Shown here: positions 34,159 through 42,923 of the stretch, piece by piece
Numbering within the stretch: position 1 is the first letter of the stretch
Layout: each line of letters begins with the position of its first letter
Source of the DNA: Planctomycetota bacterium
Lineage (GTDB): Bacteria; Planctomycetota; UBA11346
Length of the DNA stretch: 64,000 nt
Direction of reading: 5' to 3'
Assembly (NCBI GenBank): GCA_014193115.1
Contig: BJHQ01000019.1
Coordinates: 28,719 to 92,718, forward strand
Notes under the pieces: model-generated
What the model was told of the DNA's origin: nothing
The model's database searches: none
Seen by the model: the letters and a program-made list of their open reading frames with translations, nothing else
Made by a program: the position numbers and the translations under genes

Positions 34159-35049
34159 ATGCCCAGCCTGCTTGATCTCGTCGGCGCCACCCCGCTCCTC
34201 GACTGCTCGGCCTTGATCGGCAAGCCAGGCGTGACCCTGCTGGCCAAGTGTGAAGGCAACAATCCGGCCAGTTCGGTGAAGGACCGGGCCGCCAAGGGCA
34301 TGATCCTGGGGGCGATGGCGCGCGGCGAATTGAAGCCCGGCATGCGCCTGATTGAAGCGACCAGCGGCAACACCGGCATCGCCCTGGCCATGATCGCCAA
34401 GGCGGTCGGTTTCGAGATGCACCTGGTGATGCCGGCGACGTTGACCGTCGAACGCACCGCCACCATGCAGGCCTTCGGCGCCACGGTCATCCTGGTCGAT
34501 GGCGGCATGGAGGACGCCCGGGACCGGGCCACCGCCGAGGTCGAACGCACCCGCGGTCAGAGCGATGCCTTCCTGATGCTCAACCAATTCGGCAATCCTG
34601 ATAATCCGCAGGCGCATTTCGATACCACCGGGCCGGAGATCTGGCGCGATACGGCGGGCGCGGTGACCCATTTCGTGTCGGCCATGGGCACCACCGGCAC
34701 GATCATGGGCGTCAGCCGGTATTTGAAGGCCCAGAATCCAGCGGTCGAAATCGTCGGCTGCCAACCCAGCGAAGGCAGCCAGATCCCCGGCATCCGCCGC
34801 TGGCCCAAAGAATACCTGCCGACCATCTTCGACCCGTCGCGGGTCGATCGGATCATCGACATCCAGCAGCGCGACGCCGAACGCACCGCGGTCCGTCTGG
34901 CCAGAGAGATCGGTCTGTTCACCGGCCCGAGCAGCGGCGGCGCCGCCTGGGCCGCCTGCCGGATCGCGGAAGCAATCGATCACGGCGTCATCGTATTCAT
35001 CGCCTGCGATCGCGGCGACCGCTACCTGTCCAGCGACTTGTTCCGGTGA
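34159..35049 (+). CDS. cysM: Cysteine synthase B
   Basis: A 296-residue PLP-dependent enzyme that makes cysteine from O-acetylserine and sulfide (CysM can also use thiosulfate). The PLP lysine is K41 in NNPASSVKDRA. The substrate loop EATSGNTGIALAMI and the CysM-specific SAMGTTGTIMGVSRYLKAQ, GSQIPGIRRWPKEYLP and CDRGDRYLSSDLF segments match CysM better than CysK. I chose the ATG at 34159; one 10 codons earlier is in frame. A 10-bp hairpin follows the stop. No sulfur-assimilation genes are near. Confidence 0.93.
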   Translation: MPSLLDLVGATPLLDCSALIGKPGVTLLAKCEGNNPASSVKDRAAKGMILGAMARGELKPGMRLIEATSGNTGIALAMIAKAVGFEMHLVMPATLTVERTATMQAFGATVILVDGGMEDARDRATAEVERTRGQSDAFLMLNQFGNPDNPQAHFDTTGPEIWRDTAGAVTHFVSAMGTTGTIMGVSRYLKAQNPAVEIVGCQPSEGSQIPGIRRWPKEYLPTIFDPSRVDRIIDIQQRDAERTAVRLAREIGLFTGPSSGGAAWAACRIAEAIDHGVIVFIACDRGDRYLSSDLFR

Positions 35050-35058
35050 GTTCCACTT

Positions 35059-35086
35059 CCGCAGGAACATCTCACGGTTCCTGCGG
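35059..35086. terminator. Hairpin after cysM
   Basis: CCGCAGGAAC (35059-35068) pairs with GTTCCTGCGG (35077-35086) around an 8-base loop. It lies 9 bases past the cysM stop. No T-run follows. Confidence 0.55.
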
Positions 35087-35164
35087 CTCGATCACCGATC
35101 CGGTTCGTCACCGGGTGTACTTCCGCAGGCACCTCGACCGGTTGTTGGCCACGCCGATCTAGCC

Positions 35165-36136
35165 ATGAGCCTGTGGTTCAAACGGCATTGGTTCGTGATC
35201 GGACTGGTCCTCGCCGTCGCCGTCGGCGCCCTGTGGCCGGCCCTTGGCGCCAATGATTCGCTGCTGTTCCCCAAGGTGTCGATCCACCTCGCCATCGCGG
35301 TCGCCTTCGCGATCGTCGGACTGACCCTGCCCACCACGCAGCTCCGCTCCGCCATCGGGCTGTGGAAAGGGCACCTGGCGATCCAGGTGTTTTCCTTCGC
35401 CGTCATGCCGGCCCTGGCCTGGTTGGTCGCAGCCGCCGTGGAACCGCTCGATCCCGGCTTGGCCACGGGAGTGCGAATCCTCGGCTGCCTGCCCACCACC
35501 ATCGCCACCGCGGCGCTGTTCACCCGGACTGCCGGCGGCGATGAGGCCTTGGCTTTGTGCAATACGACCCTCGGCAATCTGGTCGGCGTGGTCGTGACGC
35601 CAGCACTGATCGTGCTGATTGCGGAGCGCAGCGGCGCCCTCGACCTGGGCGGGGCCATCGCCCAGATCGCCCGGGATGTGGTCGTGCCGTTCGCGATCGG
35701 CCAATCGATCCGGTGGCCGTGGGTCCGCCGCTCGGGAGAACCCCCAGCCTGGCTGCGGCAGATCCCCAATGTCTGCGTGCTGATCATCGTGCTGCTGGTC
35801 TTCGCCGGCAGCGTGAACAGCGGCGGATTCGAGGTGGGAGCGTCCCTTGCCCTGGCGTTCGGCGCGGCCGCGGTGCTGTTCTCCGCCGGTTCACTGTTCG
35901 CCTGGTGGTGGGCGGGGTGGCGTGGATTCGGCCTCGGCCGCGGCCAGCGCATCGCCGTGCTGTTCTGCGCCAGCCAGAAGACCCTCGCGGTCGGAGTGCC
36001 GCTGATCGCCGTCCTGTTCGCTGGCGACCCGCGGCTGGCCCTGCTGACTTTGCCGGTTCTGCTTTACCACCTGGTGCAACTGGTAGCTGGCGGGATCATC
36101 GCCGCGCGGATGGCTGCGCCGAAGGGCAAAGCCTGA
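35165..36136 (+). CDS. Bile acid:sodium symporter-like (BASS) transporter
   Basis: A 323-residue membrane protein with nine or ten hydrophobic spans, starting WFVIGLVLAVAVGALWPALG. Features of the SBF/BASS family are seen: LTLPTTQLRSAI, PTTIATAALFTRTAGGDEAL (the crossover region) and LFCASQKTLAVGVPL. Family members import bile acids, pyruvate, pantothenate or other organic anions with sodium; the substrate is unknown here. The start ATG at 35165 lies 26 bases beyond a short inverted repeat. It is followed by two copies of the GAGCTGGCGCTC repeat. Confidence 0.85.
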   Translation: MSLWFKRHWFVIGLVLAVAVGALWPALGANDSLLFPKVSIHLAIAVAFAIVGLTLPTTQLRSAIGLWKGHLAIQVFSFAVMPALAWLVAAAVEPLDPGLATGVRILGCLPTTIATAALFTRTAGGDEALALCNTTLGNLVGVVVTPALIVLIAERSGALDLGGAIAQIARDVVVPFAIGQSIRWPWVRRSGEPPAWLRQIPNVCVLIIVLLVFAGSVNSGGFEVGASLALAFGAAAVLFSAGSLFAWWWAGWRGFGLGRGQRIAVLFCASQKTLAVGVPLIAVLFAGDPRLALLTLPVLLYHLVQLVAGGIIAARMAAPKGKA

Positions 36137-36142
36137 TGCTCA

Positions 36143-36240
36143 GTCCAGCCGAGCTGGCGCTCGGCGCTCCCTGGGCTCGGTGCTCCAAATCCAGTCCAGT
36201 CCAGCCGAGCTGGCGCTCGGCGCTCCCTGGGCTCGGCGCT
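36143..36240. repeat. Direct duplicate of the GAGCTGGCGCTC element
   Basis: GTCCAGCCGAGCTGGCGCTC is followed by GGCGCTCCCTGGGCTCGG and occurs twice with a period of 56 bases (36143 and 36199). The element follows the BASS transporter gene and precedes the end of the response regulator gene. Confidence 0.75.
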
Positions 36241-36254
36241 CGCCTGCAAGCTAA

Positions 36255-36929
36255 TCAACCTGCCGACCGCCACTCCACTGCCAGGCGGAGCAGTTCCGTG
36301 GCGCTGGCCGCACCCAGCTTGCGTTTCAGGTGTTCTTTGTGGGCTTCCACGGTTTTGTGACTGAGACCAAGGCGGGCGGCGATGTCGCGGGTCGCCATGC
36401 CGTCGGCGATGAGCGTGAAGACCTCCAGCTCGCGGTCACTGAGCGAGGCGACTCCCGGGCGGGCGCCGTCGGCGACCAGGTTGGGGCTGAGCCAGGTCCT
36501 GCCGGCGACCACCGTGCGCAGGGCTTCGACCACCCGCTGGGCGGCTTCTTCTTTCATCAGGTACCCGAGGGCGCCGGCATGCAGGCAGCGCTCGGCGTAG
36601 ACCCGCTGATCGTGCATCGACACCACCAGGATGGCGAGGTGCGGATGGCTTTTGTGCAGATCGCGCAGCAGATCGAGCGCCACGCCATCGCCCAGCTGCA
36701 AGTCGAGGATCAGCGCGTCGGGATCGCGTTCAGCGATGATCGACCGGGCTTCGGCGATGGTGGCAGCCTCGCCCACCACCCGCCAGCCCGGCTCCTGGCT
36801 GATGACTTGGACCAGGCCGAGCCGCACCAGCTGGTGGTCGTCAACCACCGCCACGGTGGTGATCGCCAGGGGATCGATCTCCGACGTCCGAGTCGTCGGT
36901 TGGGGCACCGGAACGGTATCGACGATCAC
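36255..36929 (-). CDS. NarL/LuxR-type response regulator
   Basis: A 224-residue two-component response regulator. The receiver has the acidic pair D30-D31, phospho-acceptor D76 (ALILDLQLGDG) and the usual LVVSMHDQ and GALGYLMKEEA. The LuxR-type helix-turn-helix covers about 155-220 (LSDRELEVFTLIADGMATRD, AARLGLSHKTVEAHKEHLKR). The N-terminus has about 22 extra residues before the first strand. The start overlaps the histidine kinase stop by 4 bases, so the two are co-translated; the target genes are unknown. Confidence 0.92.
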   Translation of the reverse strand: MIVDTVPVPQPTTRTSEIDPLAITTVAVVDDHQLVRLGLVQVISQEPGWRVVGEAATIAEARSIIAERDPDALILDLQLGDGVALDLLRDLHKSHPHLAILVVSMHDQRVYAERCLHAGALGYLMKEEAAQRVVEALRTVVAGRTWLSPNLVADGARPGVASLSDRELEVFTLIADGMATRDIAARLGLSHKTVEAHKEHLKRKLGAASATELLRLAVEWRSAG

Positions 36930-38320
36930 GAGGTCCTTTCAGCAGTCGTAGTCAGACCGGCCTGCGGCGCGGGCGCAGGCAAACCAGCTGGTGCCGCCTC
37001 CGCTTCCGGCCCGAGCGGCAACTCGACCTCGACCGCGGTTCCCGAACCAGGCCCGGGACCGAGCCGGCAGGTGCCACCGTGGCGGCCCGCCCGCCAGCGC
37101 ATCCCGGTCAGGCCGAGCCCCTCTTTCCCGGGCTGCCAGCGGCCGTCGTCCTCGACCGCCAGGCGGAACCTGCCCGAGCTCGATTTCGCTCGGATCACGA
37201 TGGAGTTCGCCTTGCCATGGCGGATGGCGTTGGTCACGGCCTCCTGGGCGATGCGGTAGCAGTCCTCATCCGCGCCGCTCGGCACCAGCGTCGCCAGCCA
37301 ATCGAGGCGGCAGGCGATGCCTCCGGCGGAGGTCACCTGGGCCAGCTCGCGCAGAGCTCCGGCCAACCCATCAACCTGGATCACCACCGGAGCCAATCCA
37401 CGGGCCGCGGCCCGGGCGTCGGCAACCACCTGGGCAATGGTCTCCGACAAAGCGGCGGCCTGGATCGCTGCTGGATGGTCGGCCAACGACCGCTGGATGG
37501 CGCGGGCTTGGAGCGACGCCGCAGTCAGGCTCTGGCCCAGACCGTCGTGGAGATCCTGCCCGATCCGCCGCGACACATCCGCGGCTGCTTCCAGTACCTG
37601 GTTGGCGACCTCACGCTCGCGCAGGCGCTCGCGATCGGCCAGGGCGGCCTGCAACCGCGCCACTGCTGGCCGGAACACGAACAGGACTTCCAGCGCCAGG
37701 ATCAGGAGCAGCATGGCGCATAAGGCGATCTCCAGGTATTTGAGGAACTCCACCCGGTGCCGGGCATCGCTGTCATAGGCCGCGACGATCTGCTCCATCG
37801 CGCTCAGGAAACCGGACTCGCCAGCCAGGATCCGCTCCACCGCCGACGGATCTTCGGGCAAGGCCGCCGCAGCCGAGGCCAGTGCAGCCACCACCTGATC
37901 AAGCGCTGCCAGCTGCCGGGCGATGTCCGGCGAATTGTGCACACCCATGCCGGGTTCGTCACCAGCGATCAGACGGGCATGGGCCGAGGTCCACTCGGCG
38001 GTGGTGGTGCGCAGCGCGTTCAGCCACCGTTCCTGATCGGGGCCGGAGCTGGTGCGCCAGGCGAGCGCCGCCTTGGCCATGGCCTGACTCAACATGCGCT
38101 GCCGTCCGGCGAGATTGACCACGGCGCCATCATTCTGGGATTGGCGCAGCGCCAGCTGCACGCCGACTTGGGCCACGATGGTCAGCACCGCCACCAGGGC
38201 GAGGGCCAGGGAATAGCGCCAGGTCAGGGCCCTGGCGATAGCGCGATCGAATCGATCAGGCATGCCAGGAGCGTATCCCGATACCTGGCCGAGCTCCTGC
38301 TGCGTCATGATGCATTTCAT
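36926..38320 (-). CDS. NarX/PilJ-type sensor histidine kinase
   Basis: A 464-residue sensor kinase. Membrane spans lie at about 36-58 and 192-215, with a periplasmic sensor between them that carries the type IV pili methyl-accepting/NIT motif (LAGRQRMLSQAMAKAALAW). The HisKA_3 dimerization helix has the phospho-histidine H258 in RRIGQDLHDGLGQSL, and the ATPase has EAVTNAIRHGKAN, VEDDGRW and GLGLTGMRWRAGRHGG. It begins directly after the stop of the UPF0102 gene and overlaps the response regulator by 4 bases. An alternative start is 4 codons in. Confidence 0.92.
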   Translation of the reverse strand: MKCIMTQQELGQVSGYAPGMPDRFDRAIARALTWRYSLALALVAVLTIVAQVGVQLALRQSQNDGAVVNLAGRQRMLSQAMAKAALAWRTSSGPDQERWLNALRTTTAEWTSAHARLIAGDEPGMGVHNSPDIARQLAALDQVVAALASAAAALPEDPSAVERILAGESGFLSAMEQIVAAYDSDARHRVEFLKYLEIALCAMLLLILALEVLFVFRPAVARLQAALADRERLREREVANQVLEAAADVSRRIGQDLHDGLGQSLTAASLQARAIQRSLADHPAAIQAAALSETIAQVVADARAAARGLAPVVIQVDGLAGALRELAQVTSAGGIACRLDWLATLVPSGADEDCYRIAQEAVTNAIRHGKANSIVIRAKSSSGRFRLAVEDDGRWQPGKEGLGLTGMRWRAGRHGGTCRLGPGPGSGTAVEVELPLGPEAEAAPAGLPAPAPQAGLTTTAERTS

Positions 38321-38674
38321 TCAGGTTTGCTGATCGGTCACGTTCCTCTGGATCCTGATTCGTCCAGCCGCATCCACGGCGGCCAGATCGACCCTGAGCC
38401 GATAACGGTGCAGACCGTGGGTGGCGATCAGCGACCGGGCCGCTGCCAACGTCCGGTCGAGTTTGGCCTGATCCACCGACAGGGCCGCCGCGTCCAGCGA
38501 CTGGCGCCGGCGGACTTCGACCACCAGCAGGGTGGTCCAGCGGCTGGCCACCAGATCCAGCTCGCCGCCGCCGCCAACCCAATTGCGGGCGCACAGCCTC
38601 CAACCGCGCAACCAATAACGCCACCACACCTGGCGTTCGGCAGCGGCTCCGACTGCAAGAGCGGAAACGGGCAT
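38321..38674 (-). CDS. UPF0102 (YraN-like) endonuclease-fold protein
   Basis: A 117-residue protein of the UPF0102 family. The core GGGGELDLVAS ... VVEVRRRQS is the PD-(D/E)XK-like active-site pattern; the family is common in bacteria and is linked to DNA repair or transformation without clear proof. Length and start are as in the family. The stop touches the start of the sensor kinase gene, so it may be the first gene of a three-gene transcript. Upstream is a 500-base repeat region. Confidence 0.85.
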   Translation of the reverse strand: MPVSALAVGAAAERQVWWRYWLRGWRLCARNWVGGGGELDLVASRWTTLLVVEVRRRQSLDAAALSVDQAKLDRTLAAARSLIATHGLHRYRLRVDLAAVDAAGRIRIQRNVTDQQT

Positions 38675-38732
38675 GGCGTCATGCTCGGGCAGGATGGTCC
38701 GGTCTCCAGCCCACTCCGCGCTGGGTTGGCCG

Positions 38733-39125
38733 GGTCCAGGGGCGGCGAGCCCATGCGGGGACGGGCTCGGCCTGCCGCAGGCAGGCGCTCCGGCCCAGCC
38801 GGAGTCGCCACAGCCTGACAGAGCATGCGCAGCATGCCGATCGCCCAGCGATCGGTCGGGCTGGGGCGCGAGCTTAGAGAAGTTTCAGTCCCTGCATGCG
38901 GTTGACGCAGGCAAGGTCCAGGGGCGGCGAGCCCCTGGTGGGGGCGTAGCGGGGGCGAAGCCACCGCGAACAGCGATCCCCCGCAGCGCCTGCGAAGCAG
39001 CGCGGAGCGGGGACGGGCTCGGCCTGCCGCAGGCAGGCGCTCCGGCACAGCCGGAGTCGCCACAGCCTGACAGAGCATGCGCAGCATGCCGATCGCCCAG
39101 CGATCGGTCGGGCTGGGGCGCGAGC
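38733..39125. repeat. Direct repeat of 119 bp with flanks, before metG
   Basis: Bases 38755-38873 and 39007-39125 are identical except for one base seen at CGGC(C/A)CAG. Both open with GGTCCAGGGGCGGCGAGCCC further upstream (38733 and 38915). The second copy has 70 more bases in between. Each copy carries four palindromes: GCCTGCCGCAGGCAGGC, CTCCGG...CCGGAG, GCATGCGCAGCATGC and GATCGCCCAGCGATC. The rest of the stretch 38675-39169 contains no gene I can support. Confidence 0.9.
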
Positions 39126-39169
39126 CCTGACAGGTTGCCGCCTTGGCCCAACCGCCATCCTGCCGCGCC

Positions 39170-41242
39170 ATGCGTCACCTGGTCACCGCCGCCCTCCCGT
39201 ATGTCACCGGCGACATCCACCTCGGCCATCTGGTCGAGCATGTCCAATGCGATCTCTGGGTGCGGTTCCGGAAAATGCAGGGCGATGAGGTGGTCTTCTT
39301 GTGCGCCGATGATGTCCACGGCACCGGCACGATGCTCACGGCGCGCAAGCGCGGCCTGCCCGAATCCACCCTGATCGCCGAGCTGGGCGCCGCCCACGTC
39401 AAGGATTTCAAGGATTTCGGGATCGCCCATGACCACTACGGCTCCACCGATTCGCCCAGCGCCAAGGCCTTCGTCGAAGCGATCTGGAGCCGGATCAGCG
39501 CCGGCGGCCATGTCGCCAGGCGCAGCGTCACCCAGTTGTACGATCCGGTGGCCGGCAGCTTCCTCGCTGACCGCTTCGTCAAAGGCACCTGCCCGAAGTG
39601 CGGCAGCGCCGACCAATACGGCGATGCCTGCGAGAAATGCAATGCGACCTATTCACCCAGCGAACTGAAGGACGCCCGCAGCGTGCTGTCTGGCGCCGTC
39701 CCTGAACTGCGCTCCGCCGACCACTGCTTCATCAAACTGGAGGATTTCCGCTCGTTCCTCGATGCCTGGACCCAGTCCAGCGGCGCCCTGTCGGGCCCCA
39801 TCGCACGCTGGATCAAAGGCGCCTTCCTGATTGATGGCGAGCCGCTGCGCGATTGGGACGTGAGCCGCCCGGCACCGTATTTCGGTTTCGAGATTCCGGA
39901 CGCACCAGGCAATTACTTCTATGTCTGGGTCGATGCGCCGGTGGGTTACCTGGGTTCGCTGGCCGACTGGTGCGCCCAGGATCCCGGCCACCGGAAACGC
40001 CAGGACTGGTGGCCGATGGTCGGCGAAACGCCGACGGAACCGTTGCGGATCCACCACGTCATCGGCAAGGACATCACCTATTTCCACACCTTGTTCTGGC
40101 CTGCGATGCTCCACGCCTCGGGCTGGCGGCTGCCCGATCGGATCCGCATCCACGGCTGGTTGACCGTCGATGGCGACAAGATGTCGAAATCCCGCGGCAC
40201 GTTCATCAATGCCCGGACCTATCTCGACGTCGGACTCGACCCGGCCTATCTGCGTTACTACCTGGCGAGCAAGCTCAACGGCAGCGCCGACGACCTCGAT
40301 CTGAACCTGAAGGAATTCACCGAAAAGGTGAACGCCGACCTGGTCGGCAAGGTCGTCAACCTGGCCAGCCGCTGCGCCCGGATGATCAGCCGGCTGGACG
40401 CTGTCTATCCCGACGATGGCGGACGATTCGCGACCGCCGCCACCGAGGGCTCAGCCATCGCCGCCGCCTATGACGCCGACGACAGCTCCCAGGCCATCCG
40501 CCGGATAATGGCCCTGGCCGATCGCGCCAACGAATACGTCGAACAGGTGGCGCCGTGGTCCCTGAAAAAAGACCCGGCGCGCGCCGCCGAACTCGCCCAG
40601 GCCTGCACCGTGGCGCTCAATCTGTTCCGCCAATTGACTGTGTATCTGGCGCCGGTGCTGCCACGCTTGGCAGAGCAGGCCGGCGAACTGCTGAGCGCGC
40701 CGATCACCAGGTGGAGTGATGCCCAAAAGCCGATCCTGGGCACGGCGATCACACCGTTCGCCCGCATGCTCGACCGAGTCGACCCGGCGCTGGTCGCAAA
40801 ATTGGTGGTGACCGCTGCGGAACCTGCCGCAGCCAGTCAGCCAGCAGCACCTGGAACGCAGGCCGTTGCAGCGCCATCCACCGGCCAACCGGCCGAACCG
40901 CTGGCCGCGACCATCACCATCGATGATTTCGCCAAGATCGATCTGCGGGTGGCCAAGGTGCTGTCCGCCGAGGAAGTCCCCAAGGCCAAAAAGATCCTGA
41001 AATTGCGGGTCGATCTCGGCAGTCTCGGCGAGCGCACGATCTTCGCCGGCATCCGTCTCGGCTATCCCGCCCCGGCGGCGCTGGTCGGACGGCTGATCGT
41101 GGTCTGCGCCAATCTGGCGCCGCGGCAGATGAGCTTCGGCACCAGCGAAGGCATGGTGGTGGCGGCCGGCGGCGGCGAACCGCAACAGATCTTCGTGCTC
41201 TCGCCCGACAGCGGAGCCGCCCCAGGTCAGCGGATCGGCTAA
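39170..41242 (+). CDS. metG: Methionyl-tRNA synthetase
   Basis: A 690-residue class I aminoacyl-tRNA synthetase that charges tRNA-Met. The HIGH-type motif is HLGH (17-20), the zinc knuckle has C141, C144, C154 and C157, and the KMSKS loop is at 337-341. An anticodon-binding helical domain (WSLKKDPARAAELAQACTVA) follows, then an Ala/Pro/Gln linker and a C-terminal tRNA-binding OB domain (IDDFAKIDLRVAKVLSAEEV, IVVCANLAPRQMSFGTSEGM). This matches the long E. coli-type MetG. I chose the ATG at 39170 (MRHLVTAALPY); one 9 codons earlier lies in the linker DNA. A repeat region flanks it on each side. Confidence 0.97.
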   Translation: MRHLVTAALPYVTGDIHLGHLVEHVQCDLWVRFRKMQGDEVVFLCADDVHGTGTMLTARKRGLPESTLIAELGAAHVKDFKDFGIAHDHYGSTDSPSAKAFVEAIWSRISAGGHVARRSVTQLYDPVAGSFLADRFVKGTCPKCGSADQYGDACEKCNATYSPSELKDARSVLSGAVPELRSADHCFIKLEDFRSFLDAWTQSSGALSGPIARWIKGAFLIDGEPLRDWDVSRPAPYFGFEIPDAPGNYFYVWVDAPVGYLGSLADWCAQDPGHRKRQDWWPMVGETPTEPLRIHHVIGKDITYFHTLFWPAMLHASGWRLPDRIRIHGWLTVDGDKMSKSRGTFINARTYLDVGLDPAYLRYYLASKLNGSADDLDLNLKEFTEKVNADLVGKVVNLASRCARMISRLDAVYPDDGGRFATAATEGSAIAAAYDADDSSQAIRRIMALADRANEYVEQVAPWSLKKDPARAAELAQACTVALNLFRQLTVYLAPVLPRLAEQAGELLSAPITRWSDAQKPILGTAITPFARMLDRVDPALVAKLVVTAAEPAAASQPAAPGTQAVAAPSTGQPAEPLAATITIDDFAKIDLRVAKVLSAEEVPKAKKILKLRVDLGSLGERTIFAGIRLGYPAPAALVGRLIVVCANLAPRQMSFGTSEGMVVAAGGGEPQQIFVLSPDSGAAPGQRIG

Positions 41243-41282
41243 CTGAGAGCACGCGCAACAACGTGAGCCGTTTCCAACTTGG

Positions 41283-41365
41283 GCGTCCCGTTGGGACGCT
41301 TCGATACCAGCTCGGGGCTTCAGCCCCGGGTTAGGTTGATTGCATGGGAAGCCCCGTAGGGGCGG
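41283..41365. repeat. Cluster of short hairpins after metG
   Basis: There are three in a row: GCGTCCC-GTT-GGGACGC (41283-41299), CGGGGC-TTCA-GCCCCG (41313-41328) and GCCCCGTAGGGGC (41351-41363). A related half-site, ACCCCGGGCT, follows at about 41416. They look like stacked intergenic palindromes and may stop transcription from both sides. Confidence 0.65.
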
Positions 41366-41506
41366 CTGAACCTCTACGGGTTCCAGCCATCCCTGGGATT
41401 AAAATCGGTTGAAACCCCGGGCTCATTGCGTGGCGTCCTTACAGGTCGCTTGATGTCGCCATGCAAATCAACATTGGGAAACGCTCACTGTATTATTGTG
41501 CGAGCT

Positions 41507-42820
41507 TTACCCGAGCAGACCTGCCTGAGCCATCGCCACCACCAGGGCGATGCCGATCACCAGCAGCAGCAATCCCGGCCACAGCAGATCGGTGGAGCTG
41601 AGCCCTCCTTCGCCTGCGGCCATGGCGTTGGGCGGCGTGCTGATGACGAACGGACAGCCGAGCGAGCAGCCCAGAGCCACCACCGCCACCGCCGCTGGAT
41701 CGCCGATCACCGCCAAGGCGATGGGGATCAGCAACGTGGCTGTCGCCGTGTTGCTCATCAGCGCTGAGAGCAGCGCGGCAGCGGTGGCGAGCAAGGCGAG
41801 CAGCACTGGCCGGCCGAAAGCTCCCCAATCGACGCTGGCGGCCAGGTCGCGGACCAGCCCGGAACGCTCCAGCAGATGGCCCAGGACGATACCGCCAGCG
41901 ACCAGCACCAAGGTCCCCCAATCGACTTTGGCGAGGTCCTCCCGCCCGTTGGCCAGCCCGGTCAGGAACAGCACCCCGGCTCCGCCAAGAGCGACCACTG
42001 CGGCGGGGATGCCGGTGAGCGGCTCCGCCAGCCATAGGGCCACCATGGCGGTGAAGACCGCCACCACGCCCCAGGCCCCGGCACCGAGGACCGCATCGCC
42101 GGTGGTCACTGGCAAGGCCCGCTCGGTCATCCTCCGGTGCAGGTACCACCAGGTCCCGGCGAGCAGGACCAGCGCCAACGGGACGGCGAAGCCCATCCAG
42201 CCCACGAACGACACCGGCTTGCCCAATTCCACCGAGTATTTCACAGCCAACAGGTTGGGACCGGTGCCGATCGGGGTCGCCATCCCGCCCAGGTTGGCGG
42301 CAAAGGCCGTGCCCACCAGCAAGCCCCGGCGCAGGGTCGAGCGCAGCGGCAGGCCAGCCGTCACCGGGCGCAGAGCCGCCAGCATCAGCGCCGCCGCAGC
42401 GATGTTCGACATCCACATCGACAGCCCGGCAGTGGCGAGCATGACCAGAGCGAGCAGTCGACCCGGTCGGCCATGGGCCGTGACCACCACCCGTTCAGCG
42501 ATCCACGTATCGACCCCATGGCGGGAAGCGGCGATGCCGAGGACGAAACCACCGAAAAACAGCGCCACCACCGGATCGGCGGCGGCCTTGAGCAGACCCG
42601 CCACCTGGAAGGCCTCGCCATGACCGGACAGAGCCAGCGGCACCACCGCGAGCAGCAACAGCGTCGGCACGAACGGCGGCACGATCTCGCTGAGCCACAG
42701 CACCAGCGCCACCCCGCCCACCGCCGCGGCTCGCGACTGGACCGGATCCGGCAGCAAGTGCGACAGCGCCAGCACCGCCAACGAGGCGACCACCACGCCG
42801 AGCAAATGCAGATACTTCAT
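41507..42820 (-). CDS. SLC13/DASS-family anion transporter
   Basis: A 437-residue membrane protein with about 11 hydrophobic spans. It fits the divalent anion:sodium symporter (SLC13/DASS) family, which moves dicarboxylates, citrate, sulfate or phosphate: the IVPPFVPTLLLLAVVPLAL region, MSNIAAAALMLAALRPV (first SNT-like motif), TAFAANLGGMATPIGTGPN, LSALMSNTATATLLIPIAL (second SNT motif) and SLGCPFVISTPPNAMAAG. The two repeated SN-T motifs suggest dual sodium-binding sites. The substrate cannot be told. It reads in the same direction as the AraC gene upstream (103 bases between). Confidence 0.88.
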   Translation of the reverse strand: MKYLHLLGVVVASLAVLALSHLLPDPVQSRAAAVGGVALVLWLSEIVPPFVPTLLLLAVVPLALSGHGEAFQVAGLLKAAADPVVALFFGGFVLGIAASRHGVDTWIAERVVVTAHGRPGRLLALVMLATAGLSMWMSNIAAAALMLAALRPVTAGLPLRSTLRRGLLVGTAFAANLGGMATPIGTGPNLLAVKYSVELGKPVSFVGWMGFAVPLALVLLAGTWWYLHRRMTERALPVTTGDAVLGAGAWGVVAVFTAMVALWLAEPLTGIPAAVVALGGAGVLFLTGLANGREDLAKVDWGTLVLVAGGIVLGHLLERSGLVRDLAASVDWGAFGRPVLLALLATAAALLSALMSNTATATLLIPIALAVIGDPAAVAVVALGCSLGCPFVISTPPNAMAAGEGGLSSTDLLWPGLLLLVIGIALVVAMAQAGLLG

Positions 42821-42923
42821 TGCGGATCAGATCATGCCGAACTCGCCTGTGCCAGTCCGGACCAGTCCGGGCCTCTGACCGCCGAAAGACGTGGAAAACC
42901 GGTCTTTCTGAACAGCTTCCCGG

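Noticed and set aside
41550..42623. 357-residue open frame antisense to the anion transporter gene
   Set aside because: It is a mirror of the transporter gene; its low-complexity S/T/P/A composition shows no domain.
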